Shown here one piece after another: positions 1 to 8,037 of a stretch of DNA of 64,000 nt. Numbering within the stretch: position 1 is the first letter of the stretch; the number at the start of each line of letters is the position of its first letter. Origin of the DNA: Kosakonia sp. SMBL-WEM22 (GTDB lineage Bacteria > Pseudomonadota > Gammaproteobacteria > Enterobacterales > Enterobacteriaceae); the NCBI RefSeq assembly GCF_014490785.1, contig NZ_CP051488.1, positions 4,464,001 through 4,528,000 of the forward strand. The letters are read 5' to 3'. The notes under the pieces were generated by a model, which saw only the letters and a list, made by a program, of their open reading frames with translations, was not told the origin of the DNA and searched no databases. Position numbers and translations under genes: made by a program.

Positions 1-114
1 GCCGGCCTGCCGCTGCTCCTCAATACCCGGAACAATACGCTCGAAAGAGATGCCAAGCTGCGTCAGCAATTCCTGACGGCGGGGAGAACCAGAAGCAAGC
101 CAGATAGCTGTCAT
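1..114 (-). CDS. yhdE: Maf-family nucleotide pyrophosphatase, 5' end only (YhdE type)
   Basis: The reverse strand from an ATG at 114 reads MTAIWLASGSPRRQELL and continues off the left edge, so only about 38 N-terminal residues are present. The SGSPRR stretch is the conserved nucleotide-binding loop of the Maf/YhdE family, house-cleaning enzymes that hydrolyse dTTP, UTP and modified pyrimidine triphosphates to monophosphates. It begins 8 bases after the mreD stop, as in the E. coli mreBCD-yhdE-rng cluster. Identity is inferred from this short N-terminus plus position; catalytic residues further in are outside the window. Confidence 0.9.
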   Translation of the reverse strand, partial: MTAIWLASGSPRRQELLTQLGISFERIVPGIEEQRQAG

Positions 115-122
115 ATCAACCT

Positions 123-611
123 TTATTGCACCGCAAACTGCTGACGGATCTTACGCATAAGCAGGAAGATCCACGGCCAGAGCACGCCATTAACCAGGCT
201 GCTCCAGAAAATTTCTGGTTTGAACGAGACGTTGATCACCAAAAATTCGGCCCAGAAGACAATCACTTCTGTTGCCAGCGACAACAACATTACCACCAGC
301 GCCTGTTGCCAGAGCGCCAGATTACGAAATAACTGAAATTTCAGTGCGACCAGATAGGCGACGATGCTCAGGGAGAGCGCCCGAACGCCGAGGGTGGACC
401 CGCTAATGAGATCCAGTATGGCACCCATCGCGAAACCCGTACCGACATTTACGCGGTGCGGCAGGGCGAGGATCCAGTAGAGCAGAATCAGCAGCACCCA
501 GTTTGGCCGGTAGACGATGATATCATCCGGCCAGGGCATGATTTGAAGCAATAGCGCAATGAAAAACGAGAGCCAGATGACCCAGCGCCCCTGGCTACGG
601 TAACTTGCCAC
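123..611 (-). CDS. mreD: Rod shape-determining membrane protein MreD
   Basis: MreD is the integral inner-membrane member of the elongasome, linking MreC and MreB to the lateral-wall peptidoglycan machinery (RodA, PBP2). The 162-residue product has the E. coli family length, is strongly hydrophobic with about five membrane segments, and carries the conserved central segment around NVGTGFAMGAILD. The start is GTG (609-611), overlapping the mreC TAG stop by one base, so translation is probably coupled. It is the third gene of mreB-mreC-mreD. Confidence 0.97.
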   Translation of the reverse strand: MASYRSQGRWVIWLSFFIALLLQIMPWPDDIIVYRPNWVLLILLYWILALPHRVNVGTGFAMGAILDLISGSTLGVRALSLSIVAYLVALKFQLFRNLALWQQALVVMLLSLATEVIVFWAEFLVINVSFKPEIFWSSLVNGVLWPWIFLLMRKIRQQFAVQ

Positions 612-1609
612 TACTGCCCTCCCGACGATTGTTGCGGCATCGGCTGCGTTAAACCGGTCGCCGGCGCGGGCATCGGTGCAGGCGGCCCCATGGTATCCGG
701 AGAAGGCAACACCTGCGGCATCATCTGCAGCAGACGCTCGTTCGCCACGCGGTGAACATCTTCCGGCGTACGCGGGTTTGCGCCATTGCGATCGGAGCCC
801 CAGAGCAGCAGCAGGTAACGTAAACGTTGCAGACCAGCGGTTGGACGCGCCTGAATCACCGTGTACGCACGCTGGGTATCGAGTTTCACCGACGAGACCA
901 CCGCAACCGGATAGCCTTCCGGGAAACGCCCACCGAGGCCAGAGGTCACCAGCACATCACCCACACGAATGTCGGTATTGGCTGGCAGATGCTCAAGCTG
1001 GAGATCGTCAGTACAGCCGTTACCGGCAGCAATGACGCGGATATCGTTGCGCAGCACCTGGATCGGCAGCGCGTGGGTCGCGTCACAAATCAGCAGCACG
1101 CGGCTGGTCATTTTCGCAACCGCAATCACCTGGCCGACAACGCCTTTATCGCTGATTACCGGCTGGCCTTCGTAAACGCCATTGACGCTGCCTTTATCGA
1201 TAACCACCTGATCGCTGTAGGGATCGTTAACCGTTGAGATCACCTGGGTGACCATTTTTTGCTCATCCTGACGCAGCGGCGAGCCGAGCAGTTCGCGCAG
1301 CCGCGCGTTCTCCTGCTTGTACTGCCCTAACATCAGCAGCTCGCTGTTTTTCAGCAGCAGCTCCTGGCGCAGCGCCCGGTTTTCAAGCTCGAGCTGATCG
1401 CGCGAGGCCAGCGTTTGCGACACACTGTCTAATAATTCGCGGGGACCGTTAGAAATAAAATAGAAAGGGCTGACGGCCGTATCCATGTACGTCCGGATCT
1501 GGCTGAACGTACCGAGGCGGCTGTCGGCGATGATGACTCCAAGCGCCACCAAAACCGCCAGGAACAGGCGAATCTGCAGTGACGGGCCACGGCTAAAAAT
1601 TGGCTTCAT
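611..1609 (-). CDS. mreC: Rod shape-determining protein MreC
   Basis: MreC is a bitopic periplasmic scaffold of the elongasome. The 332-residue product has a short cytoplasmic N-terminus, one membrane segment at about residues 12-30, a coiled-coil stretch at about 65-105 rich in Leu/Glu/Gln, and the two beta-barrel domains of the family. The C-terminus after about 285 is a Pro/Met/Gln-rich low-complexity tail, shorter than in E. coli (367 residues). It lies 61 bases downstream of mreB, the gap holding a strong hairpin, and overlaps mreD by one base. Confidence 0.97.
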   Translation of the reverse strand: MKPIFSRGPSLQIRLFLAVLVALGVIIADSRLGTFSQIRTYMDTAVSPFYFISNGPRELLDSVSQTLASRDQLELENRALRQELLLKNSELLMLGQYKQENARLRELLGSPLRQDEQKMVTQVISTVNDPYSDQVVIDKGSVNGVYEGQPVISDKGVVGQVIAVAKMTSRVLLICDATHALPIQVLRNDIRVIAAGNGCTDDLQLEHLPANTDIRVGDVLVTSGLGGRFPEGYPVAVVSSVKLDTQRAYTVIQARPTAGLQRLRYLLLLWGSDRNGANPRTPEDVHRVANERLLQMMPQVLPSPDTMGPPAPMPAPATGLTQPMPQQSSGGQ

Positions 1610-1634
1610 AGGCTTTGCGTATTCTCAGGCCAGA

Positions 1635-1663
1635 CAGATACGGAGCGCGAGGCTCCGTATCTG
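1635..1663 (-). other. Intercistronic hairpin between mreB and mreC
   Basis: A perfect 12-bp inverted repeat (1635-1646 with 1652-1663) encloses a 5-base loop. It is not followed by a T-run in the direction of transcription, so it looks like an mRNA stability or processing element, or a leaky attenuator, that could keep mreB output above mreC and mreD, rather than an intrinsic terminator. The pairing is seen; the role is inferred. Confidence 0.6.
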
Positions 1664-1670
1664 ACGCGGA

Positions 1671-2714
1671 TTACTCTTCGCTGAACAAGTCGCCGCCGTG
1701 CATATCGATCATTTCCAGCGCCTTGCCGCCGCCACGCGCTACGCAAGTCAGGGGATCTTCTGCCACTACCACAGGAATGCCCGTCTCTTCCATCAGCAGA
1801 CGATCGAGGTTACGCAGCAGCGCGCCACCGCCGGTCAGAACCATACCGCGCTCCGAGATATCGGATGCCAGCTCCGGCGGGCACTGCTCCAGTGCGACCA
1901 TTACCGCACTGACGATGCCGGTCAGCGGCTCCTGCAGGGCTTCAAGGATTTCGTTGGAGTTCAGGGTGAAACCACGCGGTACACCTTCTGCCAGGTTACG
2001 ACCGCGCACTTCGATTTCGCGCACTTCGTCGCCCGGATAGGCAGAGCCGATTTCATGCTTGATACGTTCTGCAGTGGCTTCACCAATCAGCGAGCCGTAG
2101 TTACGGCGCACATAATTAATGATCGCTTCGTCGAAGCGGTCGCCGCCGATGCGGACAGAGGAGGAGTAAACCACGCCGTTTAAGGAGATAACGGCGACTT
2201 CGGTGGTACCACCACCGATATCAACGACCATCGAACCGGTCGCTTCGGAAACCGGCAGACCCGCGCCAATCGCGGCGGCCATCGGCTCTTCAATCAGGAA
2301 AACTTCACGAGCGCCAGCGCCCTGTGCAGATTCGCGGATCGCGCGGCGTTCAACCTGCGTTGCGCCAACCGGCACACAGACCAGTACGCGCGGGCTTGGG
2401 CGCATAAAGCTGTTGCTGTGTACCTGTTTGATAAAGTGCTGCAGCATCTTTTCAGTGACGAAGAAGTCAGCAATTACGCCATCTTTCATCGGGCGGATTG
2501 CAGCGATGTTGCCCGGCGTACGACCAAGCATCTGCTTCGCTTCATGACCGACTGCGGCCACGCTTTTCGGTGAACCGGCACGATCCTGGCGAATGGCCAC
2601 TACGGAAGGCTCATTCAGTACGATGCCTTGTCCTTTTACATAAATCAGGGTATTCGCGGTACCCAGGTCAATGGACAGGTCATTGGAAAACATGCCACGA
2701 AATTTTTTCAACAT
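1671..2714 (-). CDS. mreB: Actin-like cell-shape protein MreB
   Basis: MreB polymerises on the inner membrane and guides lateral peptidoglycan synthesis. The 347-residue product starts MLKKFRGMFSNDLSIDLGTAN: an amphipathic N-terminal helix, then the phosphate-1 motif DLGTAN, the phosphate-2 motif DIGGGTTEVAV and the adenosine motif TGGGALL, all typical of the actin/Hsp70 ATPase fold. The reading frame stays open upstream to 2972, but homology fixes the ATG at 2712-2714. It heads mreBCD, which then continues into the Maf gene. Confidence 0.98.
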   Translation of the reverse strand: MLKKFRGMFSNDLSIDLGTANTLIYVKGQGIVLNEPSVVAIRQDRAGSPKSVAAVGHEAKQMLGRTPGNIAAIRPMKDGVIADFFVTEKMLQHFIKQVHSNSFMRPSPRVLVCVPVGATQVERRAIRESAQGAGAREVFLIEEPMAAAIGAGLPVSEATGSMVVDIGGGTTEVAVISLNGVVYSSSVRIGGDRFDEAIINYVRRNYGSLIGEATAERIKHEIGSAYPGDEVREIEVRGRNLAEGVPRGFTLNSNEILEALQEPLTGIVSAVMVALEQCPPELASDISERGMVLTGGGALLRNLDRLLMEETGIPVVVAEDPLTCVARGGGKALEMIDMHGGDLFSEE

Positions 2715-3019
2715 ACTAAGGGATAATCCTGAAAGCTGGGGCGGAAAGAAAAATCCGCTTACTTTACCAACCACACGCAGCAGCGACAAGGCACAAGAAG
2801 TCTCAGCTACGGTGAAAATTAGTGCAGTTTGTTTCCTTTGTTGCAAAACGACATGACTCTGTCCAAAAGCGTAAAAAGCCGTCGTTCCGGCGCGTTGCGC
2901 CTGCAAGCTGGCAAAGGTCAAACCGGCATTTTTACTGCAACAATCTGGCGGGCAGGCTCGCTCGCCCCCCAACCACGGCAGCGCGCGTTATTCTACGTGA
3001 AAACGACTCAAACAGCAGT
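2715..3019. other. mreB-csrD intergenic region (promoter region, no gene)
   Basis: This stretch separates the csrD stop from mreB, both on the minus strand. It must hold the mreB promoter or promoters, since mreB is separately transcribed in E. coli, but no unambiguous -35/-10 pair could be fixed by eye. Short open frames here have no family resemblance. A weak 5-bp hairpin (2741-2745 with 2754-2758) lies in the mreB leader. Confidence 0.5.
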
Positions 3020-4963
3020 TCAAACCGAGTATCTTTGTGAATATTTTTTCACATTGGTGTCGAGCGGTTGGGACGCCGCGAAGAAATCGCCCTGTCCGCC
3101 CGCAACGCCTCGCTCCACCAGCATCTGCCATTCGCCACGCGTGCGAACGCCGGTCGCAAAGACGCGGGTTCGTGTGCCTTTACACGCTTCAACAAGGCTC
3201 TGCACCAGTAGCTGGTTTTCGGTACGCTTTTCAATGTTCCTGACCAGGCCCGGATGCAGCTTCAGCAACTCGACATCCAGGGCTTTAATCCAGCTGGTGC
3301 TGACCAGGGTCAGACCCGCCTGAACCACCGCCACGCGCGCGCCTAATCCGTTGATCAATCGCACGACCGACTGCAATCGGCTGATGTGTTGACAAACATC
3401 CGCCTCTGCAAGTTCAAAAATAATCCGTTTGCGTTGCGATTTTTCGCATTGCATCAAGGTATCGCGCAGCCAGCGCTGGAAGCGCGGGCGGATCAGCGAC
3501 TCGACGGTCACCTCAATGGCAAGGTTCTCCTCCGGCCAGTAGCCGAGGAACGGCATTAAACGCGTGATCTGCAGCCGGTCATACTCCTCTGACAGGCCAA
3601 ATTGCAGCACCATCTGCATATACTCTTCGGCGATCACCTCCTGTTCGCCGTCGAAAATGCGGCACATCAGCTCCCGGTGATGCACTTGCCCGTCGCGGTT
3701 AACCGCCGGCTTCTGGTAGACGCGCGGCCCGCCGCGGCTCAGCATCTGCTCAATCAGTGTGCGCCAGCGTACGTTGCCGCGCCCCTGTTCGGGTAACGAG
3801 TCGTCATAAACCGACCAGCTGTTGGTGCCCTGCAGTACCGCATTGCGCGCCGCCGCTTCCGCATGCTCCATCACCTGGCGGGTCGACTGCCCGCCGCGCC
3901 AGCTACAAATGCCGATATGCATAATATCTTCTCGGGTCAACATCCTGGTCGGCGGCAAGCCATCCACCGCTTTCAGGATCTGCCCTGCGATGCTCTCCGC
4001 TTCCTTTAATGTGCGGTGCGGAAGAAGAACCGCGAAGTCGCTGCGGTGATAGCGCGCCAGCAGCGCGCCGGGGTAACGCATAATAAAGGTGGAGAGTAAG
4101 TTGATAAGCGTAAAGAGGTACTCTTCGGCGGCGGAGGCCAGACCGTCGCTGTCGCGTAGCAGATCAAAATCGGGCAGGCGGATCATCATCACCACGCCGT
4201 GCGAGCCGACCTTCTCCTGATCTTCTAAAAGTGTTGCCAGCTGATTATCAAAAAAGAGGCGGTTATTGAGGCCGGTGCGCGTGTCCTGCGCCGCGTAAGA
4301 GCGGATCAGCGTATCCATGCGGCTGCGCTGATCGCTGGCAAATTGGATGTCGGTTAATAGCACGTCCAGCGCACTGCTGGTACGCGATGGCCACTCATAG
4401 ATACTGCCGCGCACCTGCGCACCGCGCTCGCCGTTAAGAATACGTGTCGCCCGCAGTTCCAGCAGCTCCTGCCCGGAGAGCTGCCGTCGCAGCCAGCGCA
4501 CAGCGAGGAAGATGATGACGATCATAAAACCAATCGCCACCGTCAGCGGCGCGGTGGTCATCATGGAGCGGAAGTAGTTGGCCATCGGGTCCTGATAGAC
4601 CAGCGTAAAGGTGACGCCGGGGATCTTCATCGACGGCACCTCAATCTCGCGCGTGGCGTAGTTACTGCCCGCCGGGCGATAGCTCCCTTTGCGCGTATGG
4701 CTTAAAAGGGTATGGCGCCCCTGCTTAATCTCAATCGAGGTGATGTCTACAGGCACCATCATCTCATCGAGCTGTGTTGATAGGCGCGGAAAGGGTGTGA
4801 AGATCAGGCGGGTATCGATAACGGCGGCGACGGCCTGTACACGATTGGCAACTTTATCCTGTATCGCGTTATAAAAGCTGAGTGAACAGCCGACCAGGGT
4901 CATAAAAATCGCAAGCCCGGTCAGAAGTGTTACAAAAGCACTAAATTTCGTCGTTAATCGCAT
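3020..4963 (-). CDS. csrD: CsrD, membrane regulator of CsrB/CsrC RNA decay (degenerate GGDEF-EAL)
   Basis: CsrD targets the CsrB and CsrC sRNAs for RNase E decay and so frees CsrA. The product is 647 residues (646 in E. coli): membrane segments at about 10-32 and 135-160 flank a periplasmic domain, followed by a GGDEF-like and an EAL-like domain. Both signature motifs are degenerate: HRSDF replaces GGDEF, and ELM replaces EAL in the RELMCRIF segment, as in known CsrD, so no c-di-GMP synthesis or hydrolysis is expected. The frame is open upstream to 5089, but the homologous start MRLTTKFSAF is the ATG at 4961-4963. It lies upstream of mreB in the same direction. Confidence 0.97.
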   Translation of the reverse strand: MRLTTKFSAFVTLLTGLAIFMTLVGCSLSFYNAIQDKVANRVQAVAAVIDTRLIFTPFPRLSTQLDEMMVPVDITSIEIKQGRHTLLSHTRKGSYRPAGSNYATREIEVPSMKIPGVTFTLVYQDPMANYFRSMMTTAPLTVAIGFMIVIIFLAVRWLRRQLSGQELLELRATRILNGERGAQVRGSIYEWPSRTSSALDVLLTDIQFASDQRSRMDTLIRSYAAQDTRTGLNNRLFFDNQLATLLEDQEKVGSHGVVMMIRLPDFDLLRDSDGLASAAEEYLFTLINLLSTFIMRYPGALLARYHRSDFAVLLPHRTLKEAESIAGQILKAVDGLPPTRMLTREDIMHIGICSWRGGQSTRQVMEHAEAAARNAVLQGTNSWSVYDDSLPEQGRGNVRWRTLIEQMLSRGGPRVYQKPAVNRDGQVHHRELMCRIFDGEQEVIAEEYMQMVLQFGLSEEYDRLQITRLMPFLGYWPEENLAIEVTVESLIRPRFQRWLRDTLMQCEKSQRKRIIFELAEADVCQHISRLQSVVRLINGLGARVAVVQAGLTLVSTSWIKALDVELLKLHPGLVRNIEKRTENQLLVQSLVEACKGTRTRVFATGVRTRGEWQMLVERGVAGGQGDFFAASQPLDTNVKKYSQRYSV

Positions 4964-5249
4964 CCCTGATTTAACTCCGCGCGGGTAAAGAACAGAACGA
5001 TATCGCCTGAATGGGGTCAATATAGTAAGTACTAACTTTTTCGCTTCGCCGCGACACGCGCGCGCTGCGGTGAAGCCCAAAAATGGCACACCGTTTCACC
5101 CAGCGAGTATAGTCTTCAGAAATTTTTTTCCAATCATCAATAAGCTTAAAGAATGGCTTTAACACGCAATTTTCACTAATTGCTAACTTACTCTTCTTCG
5201 CGATAACGTAGTTTCCCCTACGCCAGCCGCGACGCTTTCAGAGGATGTT

Positions 5250-6248
5250 ATGAAGAGAAAATTAACAGAAGCAGATGTCACCGCGGAATCTATCTTTTTT
5301 ATGCAGCGTCGGCAGGTATTAAAGATGCTGGGTATTGGAGCCACGGCCGCCACCCTCCCTTCACTTGCGCACGCCGACCTTCTTGACTGGTTTAAAGGCA
5401 ATGATCGTCCGAAAGCGCCTGCCGGCAAACCACTGACCTTCACCCAGCCTGCCGAATGGCAGAGTAAATTACCGTTGACGCCGGAAGAGAAAGTGACCGG
5501 CTACAACAACTTTTATGAGTTCGGTCTGGATAAGGCCGATCCTGCCGCCAATGCCGGCAGCATGAAGACCGATCCCTGGACGTTGACCATTGATGGCGAA
5601 GTGGCGAAACCGCTGACGCTCGATCACGCGGCATTGACCTCACGCTTTCCGCTGGAGGAGCGTATTTATCGCATGCGCTGCGTGGAAGCCTGGTCAATGG
5701 TGGTGCCGTGGATAGGCTTTCCGCTGCATAAATTGCTGGCGCTGGTGGAACCCACCAGCAAAGCGAAGTATGTCGCCTTTGAAACACGTTATGCGCCCGA
5801 TGAGATGCCGGGCCAGAAGGATCGCTTTATTGGTGGCGGGCTGGCCTACCCGTATGTAGAAGGGTTGCGTATAGATGAAGCGATGCATCCGCTTACGCTG
5901 CTTACCGTTGGTGTGTATGGCAAAGCGCTGCCGCCGCAGAATGGTGCGCCGATCCGTCTCACCGTGCCGTGGAAATATGGCTTCAAAGGCATTAAGTCTA
6001 TTGTCAGTATCAAGCTTACCAGCCAGCGCCCGCCAACGACATGGAACCTCTCCGCGCCAAATGAGTATGGCTTCTATGCCAATGTGAACCCGCACGTCGA
6101 TCACCCCCGCTGGTCGCAGGCCACGGAGCGGTTTATCGGCTCGGGCGGCGCGCTGGATGTGAAACGCCAGCCGACGCTGCTGTTTAATGGCTACGGTGAA
6201 GAGGTGGCTTCCCTCTATCGCGGTCTCGATCTGCGGGAGAACTTCTGA
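5250..6248 (+). CDS. msrP: Protein-methionine-sulfoxide reductase catalytic subunit MsrP
   Basis: MsrP (YedY) is a periplasmic molybdopterin enzyme that reduces methionine sulfoxides in envelope proteins, taking electrons from MsrQ. The 332-residue product has a twin-arginine signal (RRQVLK at about 20-25, cleavage near AHA at 40-42), an oxidoreductase molybdopterin-binding domain, and the molybdenum-ligating cysteine in RMRCVEAWSM (Cys144 of the precursor). A strong AGAGGA site precedes the ATG. It diverges from csrD and overlaps nothing; the msrQ GTG follows its stop directly. E. coli K-12 keeps this pair elsewhere on the chromosome. Confidence 0.97.
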   Translation: MKRKLTEADVTAESIFFMQRRQVLKMLGIGATAATLPSLAHADLLDWFKGNDRPKAPAGKPLTFTQPAEWQSKLPLTPEEKVTGYNNFYEFGLDKADPAANAGSMKTDPWTLTIDGEVAKPLTLDHAALTSRFPLEERIYRMRCVEAWSMVVPWIGFPLHKLLALVEPTSKAKYVAFETRYAPDEMPGQKDRFIGGGLAYPYVEGLRIDEAMHPLTLLTVGVYGKALPPQNGAPIRLTVPWKYGFKGIKSIVSIKLTSQRPPTTWNLSAPNEYGFYANVNPHVDHPRWSQATERFIGSGGALDVKRQPTLLFNGYGEEVASLYRGLDLRENF

Positions 6249-6848
6249 GTGCGGTTAACGGCAAAACAGATCACATGGCTTAAAGTGGCGCTACATCTTG
6301 CCGGCTTCCTGCCGCTGCTCTGGCTCTTCTGGGCGGCGAACCAGGGCTACTTCAGCGCCGATCCGGCAAAAGATATCCAACATTTCACTGGCAGGATGGC
6401 GTTGAAGTTTCTGCTTGCCAGCCTGCTCGTCGCTCCGCTGGCGCGCTACGGTAAGCAGCCGCTATTAATTCGCACGCGCAGGCTGCTTGGGCTGTGGTGT
6501 TTTGCGTGGGCCAGCTTACATTTGGTCAGCTATACGCTGCTGGAACTGGGCATTAATAACCTGGCTTTACTGGGACAGGAGCTGGTCACCCGCCCCTATT
6601 TAACGCTTGGCGCAGTCAGTTGGCTGATCTTGCTGGCGCTGGCGGCTACCTCGACGCAGTGGGCGCAGCGTAAACTGGGCAGACGCTGGCAAACATTGCA
6701 CAACTTCGTCTATCTGGTGGCGATCCTCGCACCTGTTCACTACCTCTGGTCGGTGAAAATCCTCTCTCCACAGCCCATTATCTACGCGGCTGCCGCGCTG
6801 ATATTGTTAGCTTTACGTTACAAGAAGTTCCGCCAATGGTGGCGTTAG
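6249..6848 (+). CDS. msrQ: Haem-binding membrane subunit MsrQ
   Basis: MsrQ (YedZ) is a b-haem inner-membrane protein that passes electrons from the quinone pool or flavin reductase to MsrP. The 199-residue product (211 in E. coli; the tail is shorter) has about six hydrophobic helices and the conserved segments FTGRMALKFLLASLL, RRLLGLWCFAWASLH and LHNFVYLVAILAPVHY containing the likely haem-ligating histidines. The start is GTG at 6249, immediately after the msrP TGA, which implies translational coupling. Confidence 0.96.
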   Translation: MRLTAKQITWLKVALHLAGFLPLLWLFWAANQGYFSADPAKDIQHFTGRMALKFLLASLLVAPLARYGKQPLLIRTRRLLGLWCFAWASLHLVSYTLLELGINNLALLGQELVTRPYLTLGAVSWLILLALAATSTQWAQRKLGRRWQTLHNFVYLVAILAPVHYLWSVKILSPQPIIYAAAALILLALRYKKFRQWWR

Positions 6849-7082
6849 CCACCATTTTTGCGCGGTTCCCCGCAGAAAAAGCGCCTTTCGCGACGCGTTC
6901 CCGCAACATGGATTAGAATCTTCTCAGATAAGACCAGTATTTAGCTGCCAAATGCAACGAAATGGTTATAATGTGCGACTTTGGTTTGCTTATCGGACTT
7001 TTTTAAGCTCCGAAAAGGTGACAAGCGAGAATCGAAGGTATATTTTGTTTTTTGCCGAAGAATCGCAGGAGATAGCAGCATA

Positions 7083-7535
7083 ATGGCTGATAAGTTCCAG
7101 ATACTGGTGTTGAACGGACCGAACCTCAATATGCTCGGTACGCGGGAGCCGGAGAAGTACGGCACGCTGACGCTCGAAGAGATTGTTAATTCTTTGAGAA
7201 CAGAAAGCGCGTCGCTCAATGTGGAACTGACGCATTTTCAGTCAAACGCGGAGTACGCAATCATCGACCGTATTCATCAGGCTAAAGACGTAACTGACTT
7301 CATCCTGATTAATCCGGCCGCGTTTACGCACACCAGTGTCGCTATCCGTGATGCGTTGCTGGCGGTGAATATCCCGTTTATCGAGATCCACCTCAGCAAT
7401 GTACATGCGCGGGAGCCGTTCCGCCACCACTCTTATCTCTCGGATATTGCCGTTGGCGTTATCTGCGGGCTTGGTGCGGACGGTTATTCATACGCTTTAC
7501 AGACGGCGGTAAAACGCCTGTCACAATCACACTAA
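7083..7535 (+). CDS. aroQ: 3-dehydroquinate dehydratase, type II
   Basis: This enzyme catalyses the third shikimate-pathway step, 3-dehydroquinate to 3-dehydroshikimate. The product is 150 residues, the normal type II size, with the signature NGPNLNMLGTREP near the N-terminus (active-site Tyr follows at about 24), NPAAFTHTS in the middle and HLSNVHAREPFRHHS with the catalytic His. The frame is open back to 6981, but the homologous ATG (MADKFQILVLNG) at 7083 follows an AGGAG site. It lies 21 bases upstream of accB, as in many gammaproteobacteria. Confidence 0.97.
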   Translation: MADKFQILVLNGPNLNMLGTREPEKYGTLTLEEIVNSLRTESASLNVELTHFQSNAEYAIIDRIHQAKDVTDFILINPAAFTHTSVAIRDALLAVNIPFIEIHLSNVHAREPFRHHSYLSDIAVGVICGLGADGYSYALQTAVKRLSQSH

Positions 7536-7556
7536 ACAAGAGTACGGAACCCACTC

Positions 7557-8027
7557 ATGGATATTCGTAAGATTAAAAAACTGATCGAGCTGGTTGAAGA
7601 ATCAGGCATCTCCGAACTGGAAATTTCCGAAGGCGAAGAGTCTGTGCGCATCAGCCGCAGCGCGCCTGCCGCAAGTTTCCCGATGATGCAGCAGGCTTAC
7701 GCCGCGCCGATGATGCAACAACAGCCTGCCCTGGCGAACGCTGTCGCGACGACAGCCACAGTAGAAGCACCGGCAGCCGCAGCAGAAATCAGTGGTCACA
7801 TCGTACGTTCCCCGATGGTCGGAACCTTCTATCGCACCCCGAGCCCGGATGCGAAAGCCTTTATCGAAATTGGCCAGAAAGTTAACGTGGGCGACACCCT
7901 CTGCATCGTTGAAGCGATGAAAATGATGAACCAGATCGAAGCCGATAAATCAGGCGTGGTGAAAGCCATTCTGGTCGAGAGTGGCCAACCGGTTGAATTT
8001 GACGAGCCGCTGGTCGTCATCGAGTAA
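7557..8027 (+). CDS. accB: Biotin carboxyl carrier protein of acetyl-CoA carboxylase
   Basis: AccB carries the biotin that AccC carboxylates and AccA/AccD use to make malonyl-CoA for fatty-acid synthesis. The 156-residue product has an N-terminal dimerisation segment, an Ala/Pro/Met/Gln-rich linker (about 36-78) and the C-terminal biotinyl domain with the motif EAMKMMNQIEA, biotin on Lys122. accC starts 10 bases after its stop. In E. coli AccB also represses its own operon. Confidence 0.98.
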   Translation: MDIRKIKKLIELVEESGISELEISEGEESVRISRSAPAASFPMMQQAYAAPMMQQQPALANAVATTATVEAPAAAAEISGHIVRSPMVGTFYRTPSPDAKAFIEIGQKVNVGDTLCIVEAMKMMNQIEADKSGVVKAILVESGQPVEFDEPLVVIE

Positions 8028-8037
8028 CGAGGCGCAC

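Noticed and set aside
2715..2972. An 86-codon N-terminal extension of mreB
   Set aside because: MreB is strongly conserved and starts MLKKFRGMFS; the upstream part has no resemblance to MreB.
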